Assembly (NCBI RefSeq): GCF_000619925.1
Contig: NZ_JHVB01000014.1
Coordinates: 1 to 61,899, forward strand
Direction: 5' to 3'
Origin: Treponema sp. C6A8
GTDB taxonomy: Bacteria; Spirochaetota; Spirochaetia; Treponematales; Treponemataceae
Length of the DNA stretch: 61,899 nucleotides
Shown: positions 48,978-57,783 of the stretch, one piece after another
Numbering within the stretch: position 1 is the stretch's first letter
How the letters are laid out: each line of letters opens with the position of its first letter
The notes under the pieces: model-generated
Told to the model about the DNA's origin: nothing
The model's database searches: none
What the model saw: the letters and a program-made list of their open reading frames with translations, nothing else
Made by a program: the position numbers and the translations under genes

Positions 48978-49820
48978 ATAATCACACTTACAGCCTTTTA
49001 TATCAACTTTGCAGGTAAAAAGGCAACCGTCATTTTCTCCGGTTTGTCCCTGCCCGGAAGTCGTGATAAAAAGGATATCCAGATTGTCACCCATAAAACA
49101 ACATGATGTAACATTTTGGGCATCCACATCAACCGTTGCAAGCAAACTTCCATCCTTTGTACTTCTGCATTCAATTCTTCTTCCACCCCAAATTGCAACC
49201 CAGAGATTATCTTCTGAGTCAATGCACATTCCGTCTGAAACTCCGCCTTCCACCTTAAATAAAACTTTTCGGTTTGAAATTTCACCAGTGGAAAGATCGT
49301 AATCATAAGAAAAAACTGCATATTGCAGGGAATCTGAAAAATAAAATTTTTTTCGATCTCTGCTCCAAGCCATCCCGTTAGAGATTTTTGTATCCGCTTG
49401 TTTGCAAATTATTTTTCCTTTATCCAGGCAGAACAGATTTCCGCTTGCTTCATGAATATCATCGTTTACAGAAGAACCAAACCAGAGACGTCCTGAAGGG
49501 TCTGCCTTTGCATCATTTGAACGCTGGAAAGCCTCATAATATTCCGAAAGCTTTTTTATTGATGTATAACTGACGCCATCAATAAAATAGATGGCGTCAC
49601 TTCCTGCAACAAGATAGGCACCCGCTTTTTCAGAAGGAACTGCAGCTCCTATCGGCTTATCAAAAGTAAATGATTTTCTTACACCGTCAGGACCTTGAGT
49701 AAAAAGAGTTCCTTTTGGAATATCAACCCAGGAAATAGTCTTGGTACGTGAATCATAAAATGGAGATTCTCCAAGCTGATATTTTTCTATGGAAGAAACT
49801 TCTGCAGTATAAGTTTTCAC
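48948..49820 (-). CDS. SMP-30/gluconolactonase family protein
   Basis: 290 residues from the GTG at 49820 (GGAGGC 4 nt upstream); a longer frame to 49916 exists but lacks a ribosome binding site. Six-bladed propeller signatures: LGESPFYDSRTKTISWVDIP, NDAKADPSGRLWFGS, ISNGMAWSRDRKKFYFSDSL and VEGGVSDGMCIDSEDNLWVA, supplying the metal-binding Glu, Asn and Asp of the family. Likely a sugar lactonase. It follows the cytX gene by 67 bp and could be at the tail of the thiamine operon. Confidence 0.85.
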   Translation of the reverse strand: MKTYTAEVSSIEKYQLGESPFYDSRTKTISWVDIPKGTLFTQGPDGVRKSFTFDKPIGAAVPSEKAGAYLVAGSDAIYFIDGVSYTSIKKLSEYYEAFQRSNDAKADPSGRLWFGSSVNDDIHEASGNLFCLDKGKIICKQADTKISNGMAWSRDRKKFYFSDSLQYAVFSYDYDLSTGEISNRKVLFKVEGGVSDGMCIDSEDNLWVAIWGGRRIECRSTKDGSLLATVDVDAQNVTSCCFMGDNLDILFITTSGQGQTGENDGCLFTCKVDIKGCKCDYAKIQQPKSD

Positions 49821-49887
49821 AATGCCTCCTGAAATATAGTAGTATTGCCCTCTTAATGATAAAACATATTTTCTGAAAATGGTATTT

Positions 49888-51069
49888 TTATTTCTTCTTA
49901 CTGCAAAGACCTGCAATAATTGTCAGGATGAAGGTAAAAATCATATCCGGAATTGTACAGCCGGTGATTAAATCTGTGTTCATCAAAAGGCGGTAAGCAA
50001 TAAAACCTGCCAGCCAGACTGCAAGACGGGAAACTTTTACCTTCTGTGACGAAAAATCACTTTTCAATATAAAATAATCTGCCAGAAGAATTGCAATCAT
50101 AGGGGCGAATACCGAACCTATAAAGTAAAGGAAGTTTGTGATGTTATCCATTGGGAAAAGGATTGCGCAAACTGCTCCGATTACTGTAACAATAACGGCT
50201 GTCCATTTTTCAGACGCTTTTGCACAGATAGTCCTGAAGGAAATAGAAGCACTCCAGGCATCAAGGAAAGTTGTTGTAACTGTAGAAAGAATGATAACCA
50301 CAAGAGCTGCGTTTCCAAGGTCTGCCTTAAGCATGATTTGTGCAATGTCGCTTTCGTTTGTAAGGATTGCGGCACCCATTCCGATTATGTACATCCAGCA
50401 GGATACTACGCAGTAGGTTGCGCTTGAAGCAAAGGTCGCTGCAAATGGTTTTTCGGCCTCTTTAGTATAATCGCTGATAAGCGGGAGCCAGGAAAGAGGC
50501 ATTGCAACTGCAAGTTCAATTGCCTGCCCGAATGAAAGGGCTTCCAGTGCTTCTGCAGAAAAATTACTGCTTTCAGAAAAGAAAATAACCTTACACATAA
50601 CGATTGTCAGTGCAAAAAGCGCAATCATAGTGGCCAGACTAAGTTTTCCGATGTTTTTAATTCCTGCAAGGATCCAGAGAATAATCAAAAGACCTGTGAT
50701 GATTGACCAGATCCATTTTTGTGCGCTGAAAATGCCGTTCAAAGAAAGTGTGCTGTCGTAAATCATAATTCCTGTCCAGCCCACAAGCTGAATTACGTTC
50801 AAGAGTGCAAAAAACTTTCCTCCAAGTACGCCAAAACTCATCTGAGTTGATTCCATGGCTGATTTTTTAGAAAGTGAGCCGATGTAGCCTGCAAAAAAGA
50901 GCAATGTACAGCCGATTATGTGACCGATTACAATTGCAAGGATGCCTTTAAAAAAACCGAGAGGTGCAAAAAATGTTCCTGTAAGAATTTCTGCGATTGA
51001 AACTGCTGCTCCAAACCAAATAAGCGAATTAGAAAATACGCCTGTTCCTTTTTTTGTATTATTTTCCAT
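49888..51069 (-). CDS. cytX: CytX-type hydroxymethylpyrimidine transporter
   Basis: 393 residues, about twelve membrane segments, NCS1 family: WFGAAVSIAEILTGTFFAPL at the start, VGWTGIMIYDSTLSLNGIF, AMPLSWLPLISDYTKEAEKP, and STVTTTFLDAWSASIS. CytX members are assigned to pyrimidine-precursor (HMP) uptake because they lie in TPP-riboswitch operons, as here, 21 bp after thiD. Supplies the pyrimidine for ThiD/ThiE. Confidence 0.88.
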   Translation of the reverse strand: MENNTKKGTGVFSNSLIWFGAAVSIAEILTGTFFAPLGFFKGILAIVIGHIIGCTLLFFAGYIGSLSKKSAMESTQMSFGVLGGKFFALLNVIQLVGWTGIMIYDSTLSLNGIFSAQKWIWSIITGLLIILWILAGIKNIGKLSLATMIALFALTIVMCKVIFFSESSNFSAEALEALSFGQAIELAVAMPLSWLPLISDYTKEAEKPFAATFASSATYCVVSCWMYIIGMGAAILTNESDIAQIMLKADLGNAALVVIILSTVTTTFLDAWSASISFRTICAKASEKWTAVIVTVIGAVCAILFPMDNITNFLYFIGSVFAPMIAILLADYFILKSDFSSQKVKVSRLAVWLAGFIAYRLLMNTDLITGCTIPDMIFTFILTIIAGLCSKKK

Positions 51070-51090
51070 GAGATTTTTCCTTTTAATTTT

Positions 51091-51891
51091 TTATTTAAGA
51101 TTCCAGTTGTGTGCCAGAGGGCCTGAGCCTTTTCCTAAATCAAGCATTGCTTCAAGCGCGCCGCTGATGTAATCTTTTGCATTTTTTACGGCATCAGAAA
51201 GCGAGAGCCCTTTTGCAAGATTTGCTGCAATTGCACTGGAAAGTGTACAGCCTGTTCCGTGTGTGTTCGGATTGTTGATTTTTTTCCCGTAGAACCAGAT
51301 GCCTTCTTTCGCGTCGCCGCTGCCCTTATCATCGTAAAGGTAGTCGTTCGCGTCATTAAGGCTGTGTCCGCCTTTAAGCAGAACTGCGCAGCCAAAATTC
51401 TTACTGATTTCTTTTGCGGTTTTTTCCATGTCCTCTTCACTTGTGATTTTTGAGCCAAAAAGGACTTCTGCCTCGGGGATATTTGGTGTGATGACGGTTG
51501 CAAGCGGAAGAAGCTCTTTTTTCAAAGATTCGATTGCATCATCTGTAATAAGTTTTGCTCCGCTTGTTGCAACCATAACAGGGTCTACAACAATATTTTT
51601 AAGTCCGTATTCTTTAATAGAATCCGAAATGACTTTTATAAGTGCGGAAGATGATACCATTCCTGTTTTTACTGCGTCCGGGAAAATATCCGAAACAACA
51701 GCTTTAATCTGTTCTTTCAGGAATTCAGGCTTTACTTCCATGATTGCGGTTACGCCGGTTGTATTCTGTGCTGTCAGTGCCGTGATTGCGCTCATGGCAT
51801 AAATGCCATTGCAGGTCATGGTCTTGATATCAGCTTGAATTCCGGCGCCTCCGCTTGAATCGCTGCCAGCGATTGTTAATGCGGTGTTCAT
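51091..51891 (-). CDS. thiD: hydroxymethylpyrimidine/phosphomethylpyrimidine kinase
   Basis: 266 residues. TIAGSDSSGGAGIQADIKTM at the start, VDPVMVATSGAKLI, TPNIPEAEVLFG and the anion-hole NTHGTGCTLSSAIAANLAKG near the C-terminus are ThiD. Phosphorylates HMP twice. Lies 61 bp after the HAD gene in the thiamine operon. Confidence 0.93.
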   Translation of the reverse strand: MNTALTIAGSDSSGGAGIQADIKTMTCNGIYAMSAITALTAQNTTGVTAIMEVKPEFLKEQIKAVVSDIFPDAVKTGMVSSSALIKVISDSIKEYGLKNIVVDPVMVATSGAKLITDDAIESLKKELLPLATVITPNIPEAEVLFGSKITSEEDMEKTAKEISKNFGCAVLLKGGHSLNDANDYLYDDKGSGDAKEGIWFYGKKINNPNTHGTGCTLSSAIAANLAKGLSLSDAVKNAKDYISGALEAMLDLGKGSGPLAHNWNLK

Positions 51892-51952
51892 AAATATACC
51901 TCTTATAGATATGTATTAAATCTTCAGGCGGTGCCCTCAAGAAGATTGCTTT

Positions 51953-52612
51953 TTATCTGCCAAAAAAATGATTTTCGGCTTCTTTATAATTTGTGCAGTA
52001 TAGGCTGCTGATTTGCTTTATCTGTTCTGCGTCATTTTCTGAAGTTTCATCATAAAGGGCGCAGGTTTTTATGCCGGCCTGGCGGGCGGTCTGCAAAGCG
52101 TAGAGGGAATCTTCAAAAATCCAGGTGTCTTCCGGTCTTACTTCCATTTCATCACAGATTTTATAAAAGATTTCCGGCTGAGATTTCGACATTTCCATTT
52201 CTGATGCCGTAAAAATAAAATCAAAATAATTTATGGCATTCAGTCGCTGCAGGGCAGGGGTAAAAATCACTCTGTCTGTGTTTGTGCAAAGTGCAATTTT
52301 TGTCCCGCTTTTCCTAAGCTTTTGTAAAAAGTCATCTGCGCCAGCCTTAAAAGGAACTTCCTCCTTGTAGGCCTTTGCAATCACCTGATTTACGCCGTTG
52401 CAAATTTCATCTTCAGAAAATTTCAGATTGTATTTTTTCTTCAGATAGTCTGCACCTTCTTTCATATTCATAGAAAAAAGTTTCCTGCCTAAATCATTTT
52501 CTGGTTCAAGACCAAGAGAAGAAATATATCGTTCTGCACAACCCAGCCACAAGGGCATGGAATCCAAAAGAGTTCCGTCCAGGTCAAAAATGGCGGCGTT
52601 CAGTTTAATCAC
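51953..52612 (-). CDS. HAD-family phosphatase of the thiamine operon
   Basis: 219 residues. AAIFDLDGTLLDSMPLWLGC motif I, LCTNTDRVIF motif II, EMSKSQPEIFYKICDEM motif III and WIFEDSLYALQTARQAGI motif IV; a helical C1 cap. It overlaps thiE by 4 nt, so it is translationally coupled to thiamine salvage. A phosphatase for thiamine phosphate or HMP phosphate is a reasonable guess from context. Confidence 0.85.
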   Translation of the reverse strand: MIKLNAAIFDLDGTLLDSMPLWLGCAERYISSLGLEPENDLGRKLFSMNMKEGADYLKKKYNLKFSEDEICNGVNQVIAKAYKEEVPFKAGADDFLQKLRKSGTKIALCTNTDRVIFTPALQRLNAINYFDFIFTASEMEMSKSQPEIFYKICDEMEVRPEDTWIFEDSLYALQTARQAGIKTCALYDETSENDAEQIKQISSLYCTNYKEAENHFFGR

Positions 52613-53259
52613 ACTATCTCCAGAGTTCGTTTTTTAAGCTCTTCTGCCGCAGCCTTTATGTCTTTTTGTGCAAAAAGGGCGCTGATTACAGAAATTCCCG
52701 CAATTCCGCTGCCTTTAAGCTGGCAAAGGTTGTCTTTTGTAATGCCCCCTATCGCAACGACAGGGATTTTTACAGCCTTGCAGATTGCCTGCAGGGTGGA
52801 GAGGGGCACATCAATTGCGTCAGACTTTGTTCCCGTCGGGAAAACGGCGCCTACACCAAGGTAATCAGCCCCCTGCTTTTCTGCAAGGATTGCTTCTTCT
52901 ACAGTCTGAGCGCTTACCCCAAGGATTTTATCCGGGCCAAGAAGTTCGCGTACTTTGCAGGCATTCATATCTTCCTGTCCGACGTGAACTCCGTCTGCGT
53001 CAATTTTTTTTGCAAGCGCCACATTGTCATTTACGATAAAGGGAACCTTGTATTTTTTGCAGAGAGCCTGAAGCTCCAGGGCTTCTTTTTCAAAATCAGC
53101 TTCATTCAAATCTTTTTCGCGAATCTGGACTAAAGTTGCGCCTCCAAGAAGAGCTTCTTCTGTCTGCTGGTAAAGACTTTTTTCTCCTGTCCAGTGGCGG
53201 TCGGTAACAGCGTAAAGAAGAAGGCTGCTGCGTAAATCAAAAGTCTTATCTGATTTCAT
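52609..53259 (-). CDS. thiE: thiamine-phosphate synthase
   Basis: 216 residues from ATG 53259 (MKSDKTFDLRSSLLLYAVTD). LGGATLVQIREKDLNE, FIVNDNVALAKKIDADGVHV GQEDM, LGVSAQTVEEAI, YLGVGAVFPTGTK and VAIGGITKDN are full ThiE motifs. It joins HMP-PP to thiazole phosphate. The start overlaps the end of thiM by 14 nt. A longer frame back to 53415 only reads through thiM. Confidence 0.93.
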   Translation of the reverse strand: MKSDKTFDLRSSLLLYAVTDRHWTGEKSLYQQTEEALLGGATLVQIREKDLNEADFEKEALELQALCKKYKVPFIVNDNVALAKKIDADGVHVGQEDMNACKVRELLGPDKILGVSAQTVEEAILAEKQGADYLGVGAVFPTGTKSDAIDVPLSTLQAICKAVKIPVVAIGGITKDNLCQLKGSGIAGISVISALFAQKDIKAAAEELKKRTLEIV

Positions 53260-54067
53260 ATTTTGCACCCTTTTCAAGCTCTGCGCCGTCCATGTTGTAA
53301 ATTGCGTCGATAATTCTGTTTCTGTAAGTTGAATTGCCGTCGCCTGCCTGCATTTTTGACCAGCCGATTTCTCCGGCAAGTCCCATTGCGCATACAGCGG
53401 CAGCGGTCGCTTCAAGGATATTGTCCGGGTTTGCTGTGATGAAGGCTGCGGTCATTCCGCTGAGCTGACAGCCCGTTCCTGTGATTTTTCCCATTTCGGC
53501 ACGGCCGTTTCTGATTACATAGCAGTTTTTTGCGTCTGCAACCAGGTCGATTTTTCCTGTGATTGCAACAACGCAGTTCATTTTGCCGGCAAAATCTTTT
53601 GCAAAGCTGATTGATTTTTCAAGATTTTCTTCAGTTACGGCATCGCTTACATCGGCATCAACGCCTTTTGTTGTTCCGCTTCCCAAAGCAAGGGTTTTGA
53701 TTTCAGAAATATTTCCCCGGATTACGTCGAACTTTACTTTTTTGAGCAGGTCGATTGCAGTCTGAGTTCTGAGCTTTGAAGCACCGGCTCCAACAGGGTC
53801 GAGTAAAACTTTGTGTCCCAGCTGATTAGCCTTAAGGCCTGCAAGGAACATAGACGGAATTGTGTTTTTGTTCAGAGTTCCAATGTTGATGTTGAGTCCG
53901 CCGCAGATAGAAGTGATTTCTTCAACTTCACCTTCGTCATCGCTCATAATCGGACTTCCCCCGCAGGCAAGAAGAACATTTGCAACATCGTTCACAGTTA
54001 CATAATTTGTGATGTTGTGGATAAGCGGGCATTTTTCCCGCACGTTTGAAATGATTTTTGAAAACAT
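53246..54067 (-). CDS. thiM: hydroxyethylthiazole kinase
   Basis: 273 residues. CPLIHNITNYVTVNDVANVL, GGSPIMSDDEGEVEEI, VLLDPVGAGASKLR, VIRGNISEIKTLA and the anion hole ITGTGCQLSGMTAAFI are ThiM. Phosphorylates thiazole for ThiE. First gene after the TPP riboswitch. With ThiD, ThiE and CytX it makes a salvage-only route: no thiC or thiG genes are here. Confidence 0.93.
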   Translation of the reverse strand: MFSKIISNVREKCPLIHNITNYVTVNDVANVLLACGGSPIMSDDEGEVEEITSICGGLNINIGTLNKNTIPSMFLAGLKANQLGHKVLLDPVGAGASKLRTQTAIDLLKKVKFDVIRGNISEIKTLALGSGTTKGVDADVSDAVTEENLEKSISFAKDFAGKMNCVVAITGKIDLVADAKNCYVIRNGRAEMGKITGTGCQLSGMTAAFITANPDNILEATAAAVCAMGLAGEIGWSKMQAGDGNSTYRNRIIDAIYNMDGAELEKGAKYEIR

Positions 54068-54138
54068 AACAAGCCTCTTAAAATTTTAAGTTGCCTGTTT
54101 GAATAGAATGCAGCCGAGAGAACGGCAAAAAGATTGGT

Positions 54139-54221
54139 TTCCCTACGTTGGCATTATCCAAATCAGGTTATGGGTCAAGACACTCCAGTCTACTCTCAGC
54201 AAGGTTGAACCAAGCTCCCCT
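54139..54221 (-). ncRNA. TPP (thiamine) riboswitch
   Basis: Minus strand reads GGGGAGCTTGGTTC, CTTGCTGAGAGTAG, GACCC, then ATAACCTGATTTGGATAATG and CCAACGTAGGGAA. All conserved THI-box blocks are present, including CUGAGA and ACCUGAU..GGAUAAUGCC. A hairpin GCCG-TTCTCT-CGGC follows (54113-54126) without a T-run, and AGAGG of thiM lies just after TTAAAATTTTAA, so control may act on translation. Confidence 0.95.
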
Positions 54222-54445
54222 TTCGGCGCATATTATTGCAAGTTTTGATTTTTATTGCAACCCTAAAACTTAATTACCTGATTTGAGTACTCAATTTTTT
54301 ATTTTGTAAGTTTTTCTAATTCTTTGTTTATTTTTCAGTAAATTCATTACATAGAAGTTTTTTAAATATGAAAATAAATAGTGTATTTCATCGGTAAAAA
54401 TATGCATCTTATCGGAAAAGTGGTGTTCATCAGCCCTTCTCTTCT

Positions 54446-54451
54446 TATAAT
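54446..54451 (+). promoter_or_regulatory. -10 box of the outer-membrane protein gene
   Basis: TATAAT ends 6 nt before ATG 54458; no ribosome binding site. The 200 bp between this and the riboswitch (54241-54440) show no gene or clear structure. Confidence 0.5.
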
Positions 54452-54457
54452 TAAAGC

Positions 54458-55123
54458 ATGAAAAAATTAATTTTACTTTCGCTTGTTTTATTTTTTGGTG
54501 GATTATTGGCTGCGCAGGAAGATGGCGCAAAAAAATCAGTGTGGCATACAGAAGCCGGGATAGGTGTTCAGATTCCTTTCAAGCAGCTTTATATTAATGG
54601 AAATAATTTTCCGGGATTTTCCGTGCAGCTGGAGGCACTTTATCGTGGAAGAATGGAAAACGGCTTTTCACTTTATGCCGGAGCAGCAGCAGGTCCCTAT
54701 TTCAATAAGGATTTTAAGATAAATGATTCCAAAGGACTTTGTATTAATTTTAATTTCTGGGGAGGCGCCGGCTACGATTTGTTAAAGGAAAACAAAAAGC
54801 AAAATCTCATCTTGTCCGGACTTTTGGGCTTTGATACTTTTACGGTTACTGATTATGAATATACAGGCACTGAATGTCTCACAAAGGATCATACGGCATT
54901 TTGTTTTGAAATTGGAGCAGATTTGCTGTATTCAAATCAAATTACAAGCCATCTTTGTTTTTACGCAGGCTGTTCTCTTTTTGCCGGACTGGGATGGACA
55001 AATACAAGCATAACAAAAGAAGAAACATTTTTTGAGAAAAGTAAGACAAAAAATACTGAATATGATTCCTGCTGTCTCTTCTCTGCCCAGCCAAAGCTTG
55101 GTATGATATATATGATTGACTAA
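54458..55123 (+). CDS. secreted outer-membrane-like beta-barrel protein
   Basis: 221 residues. Signal peptide KKLILLSLVLFFGGLLAAQ. The mature part alternates polar and aromatic residues over eight or so strands (FSVQLEALYRGRMENGFSLY, NFNFWGGAGYDLL, HLCFYAGCSLFAGLGWT) and ends PKLGMIYMID. Size fits an eight-strand barrel. Function unknown. Confidence 0.65.
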   Translation: MKKLILLSLVLFFGGLLAAQEDGAKKSVWHTEAGIGVQIPFKQLYINGNNFPGFSVQLEALYRGRMENGFSLYAGAAAGPYFNKDFKINDSKGLCINFNFWGGAGYDLLKENKKQNLILSGLLGFDTFTVTDYEYTGTECLTKDHTAFCFEIGADLLYSNQITSHLCFYAGCSLFAGLGWTNTSITKEETFFEKSKTKNTEYDSCCLFSAQPKLGMIYMID

Positions 55124-55136
55124 GGCTTTACATATA

Positions 55137-55880
55137 ATGGAACTCAAAAAACTCTTTAACTCGAATTACCTGAAATTAATTGCAATTATTGCCATGACAA
55201 TTGACCACAGCACTGACCTTCTCTTTCCGGGATTTCCTTCGGAGCCGGCTCCCCTTATCCTTCATTTTATCGGACGGCTTACGGCTCCAATCATGTGGTT
55301 CTTTGTCTGCGAAGGCTATCATTATACCCGGGACGTTAAAAAATATATGCTGCGTCTTGGTATTTTTGCCGTCATTTCTCATTTTGCATATTGCTTTGGA
55401 TTTGGAATCAGTTTAAATCCTTTTAGGGGAAGCATTTTCAACAGAACCAGCGTAATGTATCCGCTTTTTATCGCTGTTCTTGTCTTATATATAGAAGATA
55501 ATATGACATGGAAGAAGTGGCAGAAATTTCTTCTTCAGACTGTTTTGATTTTCAGCGCCTTCCCTGCTGACTGGAGCTGCATTGCGGTTCTTGCAATCGT
55601 CGGAATGTACAGTCAGCGCGGAAATCTTGAAAAGCAGATGCTTAAAATGATTCCATGGGTTTTCCTTTACGGTCTGGTTTCCTATTTCTTCGTAAGCAAG
55701 GTTTATGCACTTGAACTTATCGGCGTTCTGATGGTATATCCCGTTTTAAAGCTTTACAACGGCGAACGCGGCAAAGCAAAATGGATGAAGTGGTTTTTCT
55801 ACATTTACTATCCATTGCACCTTGTCGCTATAGGAATTATCCGCCTGATTGTTTACGGAAATACAAATATCTGTTTATAG
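55137..55880 (+). CDS. TraX family membrane protein
   Basis: 247 residues from ATG 55137. LKLIAIIAMTIDHSTDLLFP, LHFIGRLTAPIMWFFVCEGY and YTRDVKKYMLRLGIFAVISH are the TraX signature, which relates to acyltransferase-3 proteins (F-pilin acetylation in plasmids). Chromosomal TraX proteins are common and of unknown substrate. Follows the barrel gene by 13 nt. Confidence 0.85.
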   Translation: MELKKLFNSNYLKLIAIIAMTIDHSTDLLFPGFPSEPAPLILHFIGRLTAPIMWFFVCEGYHYTRDVKKYMLRLGIFAVISHFAYCFGFGISLNPFRGSIFNRTSVMYPLFIAVLVLYIEDNMTWKKWQKFLLQTVLIFSAFPADWSCIAVLAIVGMYSQRGNLEKQMLKMIPWVFLYGLVSYFFVSKVYALELIGVLMVYPVLKLYNGERGKAKWMKWFFYIYYPLHLVAIGIIRLIVYGNTNICL

Positions 55881-55883
55881 GGA

Positions 55884-56621
55884 TTATTTCAGTCCCCAAA
55901 GTTCGTAGGGATTAGTTTTAAGTTCATGCTCATAAATAGAAACCACGCTCCAGATGTCAAAGAACATTGCCTTGCAGTTGCCGATTTGGGCTTCTTTGAT
56001 GAGGCCCTTTTCGTATGCCATTTTCTGGATTGTGTACCAGGCCTTTACCGGCGGGTGTCCGGCTTCCATAAACCACTGGTCAGGCGGATAAAGTTTGTTG
56101 ATTTCTTCGGTTGGAGCAAAGCGGTCGTTTATGTCTTTAGGAGTGGCGACTTCCATATAGTGCATGGCAGTCAGTTTGTAAATATCAACTCCAAGCAGCA
56201 GAGCCTTTCCGCCGTTGTGAATAGCGTAATCCAGACCGCCTGTCAGAGCTTCCTTTCCGTGCTTACCCCAGCCCGATGTGCTTATGACGTCTCTTCCTGT
56301 GTAAGTGTCAGGCAGTTTTCGGAAGGTGTCGGCTATCAGTCCCATTGCGGTTCGCTCTTCATCTCGCGGAAGGACTTTGATTTTGACAGTAATTCCCATC
56401 TTTTTATCATCGTCTGTAAGCGGAAGTTCCTTGCTCAGGCGAAGGGCTGGCATGAAGATGCTGCCCTCTTCTGTAACAAGTTCCTTGAGTGTATCGATGA
56501 CAGTCATTGCGCCGCCCTCAAGTTCTCCGAAGGAAGAAAGCGAGCTGTGAACTTCAAGAGTCATTCCTTTTGTAATTCCAAGGTCAGTAAGTGCTTTTTT
56601 TAATTCTTCTTTTGTTACCAT
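55884..56621 (-). CDS. aminoglycoside N(3)-acetyltransferase family protein
   Basis: 245 residues, full-length AAC(3)/YokD fold: GMTLEVHSSLSSFGELEGG near the N-terminus, FMPALRLSKELPLTDDD, DVISTSGWGKHGKEAL and ALLLGVDIYKLTAMHYMEVA. YokD-like relatives need not act on aminoglycosides. Overlaps the upstream GNAT gene by 7 nt, so the two are coupled. Confidence 0.85.
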   Translation of the reverse strand: MVTKEELKKALTDLGITKGMTLEVHSSLSSFGELEGGAMTVIDTLKELVTEEGSIFMPALRLSKELPLTDDDKKMGITVKIKVLPRDEERTAMGLIADTFRKLPDTYTGRDVISTSGWGKHGKEALTGGLDYAIHNGGKALLLGVDIYKLTAMHYMEVATPKDINDRFAPTEEINKLYPPDQWFMEAGHPPVKAWYTIQKMAYEKGLIKEAQIGNCKAMFFDIWSVVSIYEHELKTNPYELWGLK

Positions 56622-57142
56622 TTTTTAAGTCCTTCCCATTCCTTTCGCGTAATTGCGTAGGCGTAGGAGATTTCGTTTTTCGGGTCAGGATATTCCTTAA
56701 CCTTCTTCATACCGTTTGCAATAGCCGTTGAATATGAAGCGATGTTTGTGTATTTCATGTAGGAATAAATTGCGTTGTATTTTGTGTTTTGGAAAACCCA
56801 GTCTCGGACGGCTCGGGCAGCTTCTTTTGCAAAACCCCGCCTCCAGTATTTTTTGTGGATGTGATAGCCGATTTCCGGAAGCTGCTCTCCGTCGATGTTC
56901 TGCAAGGTGATTCCGCAGTCACCAATGAACTCGCCTGTTTCCTTGAGCACGACCGCCCAGAGTCCCCAGCCGTATTTTTCGTAGTTTTCCAGATTCCACT
57001 GAATCCAGCCCCGGGTACGTTCCTCATCAAATGGAGCCGGATAATGCTTCATGGTTTCTGCATCCGACATGATTTCATACAATGCATCAAAATCATCCAT
57101 AGTGTAATTTCGTAAAATCAAACGTTCTGTCTCAATAATCAT
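56615..57142 (-). CDS. RimJ/RimL-type GNAT acetyltransferase
   Basis: 175 residues. ETERLILRNYTMDDFDALYE start, FIGDCGITLQNIDGEQLPEI, YHIHKKYWRRGFAKEAARAV (motif A) and SYMKYTNIASYSTAIANGMK (motif B) are typical of the RimJ group. Acts on protein N-termini or small amines. Translationally coupled to the AAC(3)-like gene. Confidence 0.85.
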   Translation of the reverse strand: MIIETERLILRNYTMDDFDALYEIMSDAETMKHYPAPFDEERTRGWIQWNLENYEKYGWGLWAVVLKETGEFIGDCGITLQNIDGEQLPEIGYHIHKKYWRRGFAKEAARAVRDWVFQNTKYNAIYSYMKYTNIASYSTAIANGMKKVKEYPDPKNEISYAYAITRKEWEGLKKW

Positions 57143-57154
57143 TTTTTCTCCTGA

Positions 57155-57616
57155 TTATATTTTTTTTCTTAAATAAACCATGTCGACAAGCTGAACTCCA
57201 GCCTCAATAATCGGATGGTCGTAGTTCTTTGTAAAAAAATCTTTCTCCACATGATACCTTGTAAATCCACACTTTTCATAGAAGGGAACCGTCAAAGGGC
57301 TGTCTCCTGTTCCCACCTGCAAAACGGAAAATTTACCGGAAAAAGCATTTTCCACATATTGAATCAGAGTTCTTCCGTAGCCCTTACCATGAACTTCCGG
57401 GGATGTCGCAATGTTTTTGATTTCAAGTACACCGCCACCTTCATCAGTTACGACGCACTCACCGAAAACTTTTCCGCTTTCGTCTTCAAGAACGAACATT
57501 CTGCCGCGCTTAAGATAACGGTCAATCATATCTTCCTGCTCGTCAGCAAGCAAAAGCAAATCGAGAAAGGCCTTTTTGTTTTCCGTAACTTCCCGGATTT
57601 TTGTTTTGGTATTCAT
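57155..57616 (-). CDS. GNAT acetyltransferase
   Basis: 153 residues. FVLEDESGKVFGECVVTDEG, LEIKNIATSPEVHGKGYGRT (motif A) and VPFYEKCGFTRYHVEKDFF (motif B). Compact single-domain GNAT of the YvbK-like kind. Twelve bases upstream of the RimJ-like gene, forming a three-gene acetyltransferase operon. Confidence 0.85.
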   Translation of the reverse strand: MNTKTKIREVTENKKAFLDLLLLADEQEDMIDRYLKRGRMFVLEDESGKVFGECVVTDEGGGVLEIKNIATSPEVHGKGYGRTLIQYVENAFSGKFSVLQVGTGDSPLTVPFYEKCGFTRYHVEKDFFTKNYDHPIIEAGVQLVDMVYLRKKI

Positions 57617-57665
57617 AGCCTAATTATAAAGATTAAATACAATTTTGTGCGGACTTTTCATACAA

Positions 57666-57691
57666 GATGCATGTTTTTCAGATGAAATGCA
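57666..57691. promoter_or_regulatory. paired ATGCAT motifs, possible operator
   Basis: GATGCATG and AATGCATGC lie 20 bp apart (two helical turns) between the divergent GNAT and XRE genes. A likely regulator site on symmetry alone. Confidence 0.3.
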
Positions 57692-57783
57692 TGCTTTTGT
57701 CACTCCGCCATAACATTTTTGCCTTCAAAAAGCGATGTGAATAAATCTCCGTCTGTGATACCTTATAGTTAAGTGAGGATAAT

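Noticed and set aside
52609..53415. longer ThiE beginning at 53415
   Set aside because: The extra 52 residues are read from within thiM in another frame; ATG 53259 gives a normal ThiE length.
55926..56603. 225-codon plus-strand frame
   Set aside because: Antisense to the AAC(3)-family gene; no recognisable domain.
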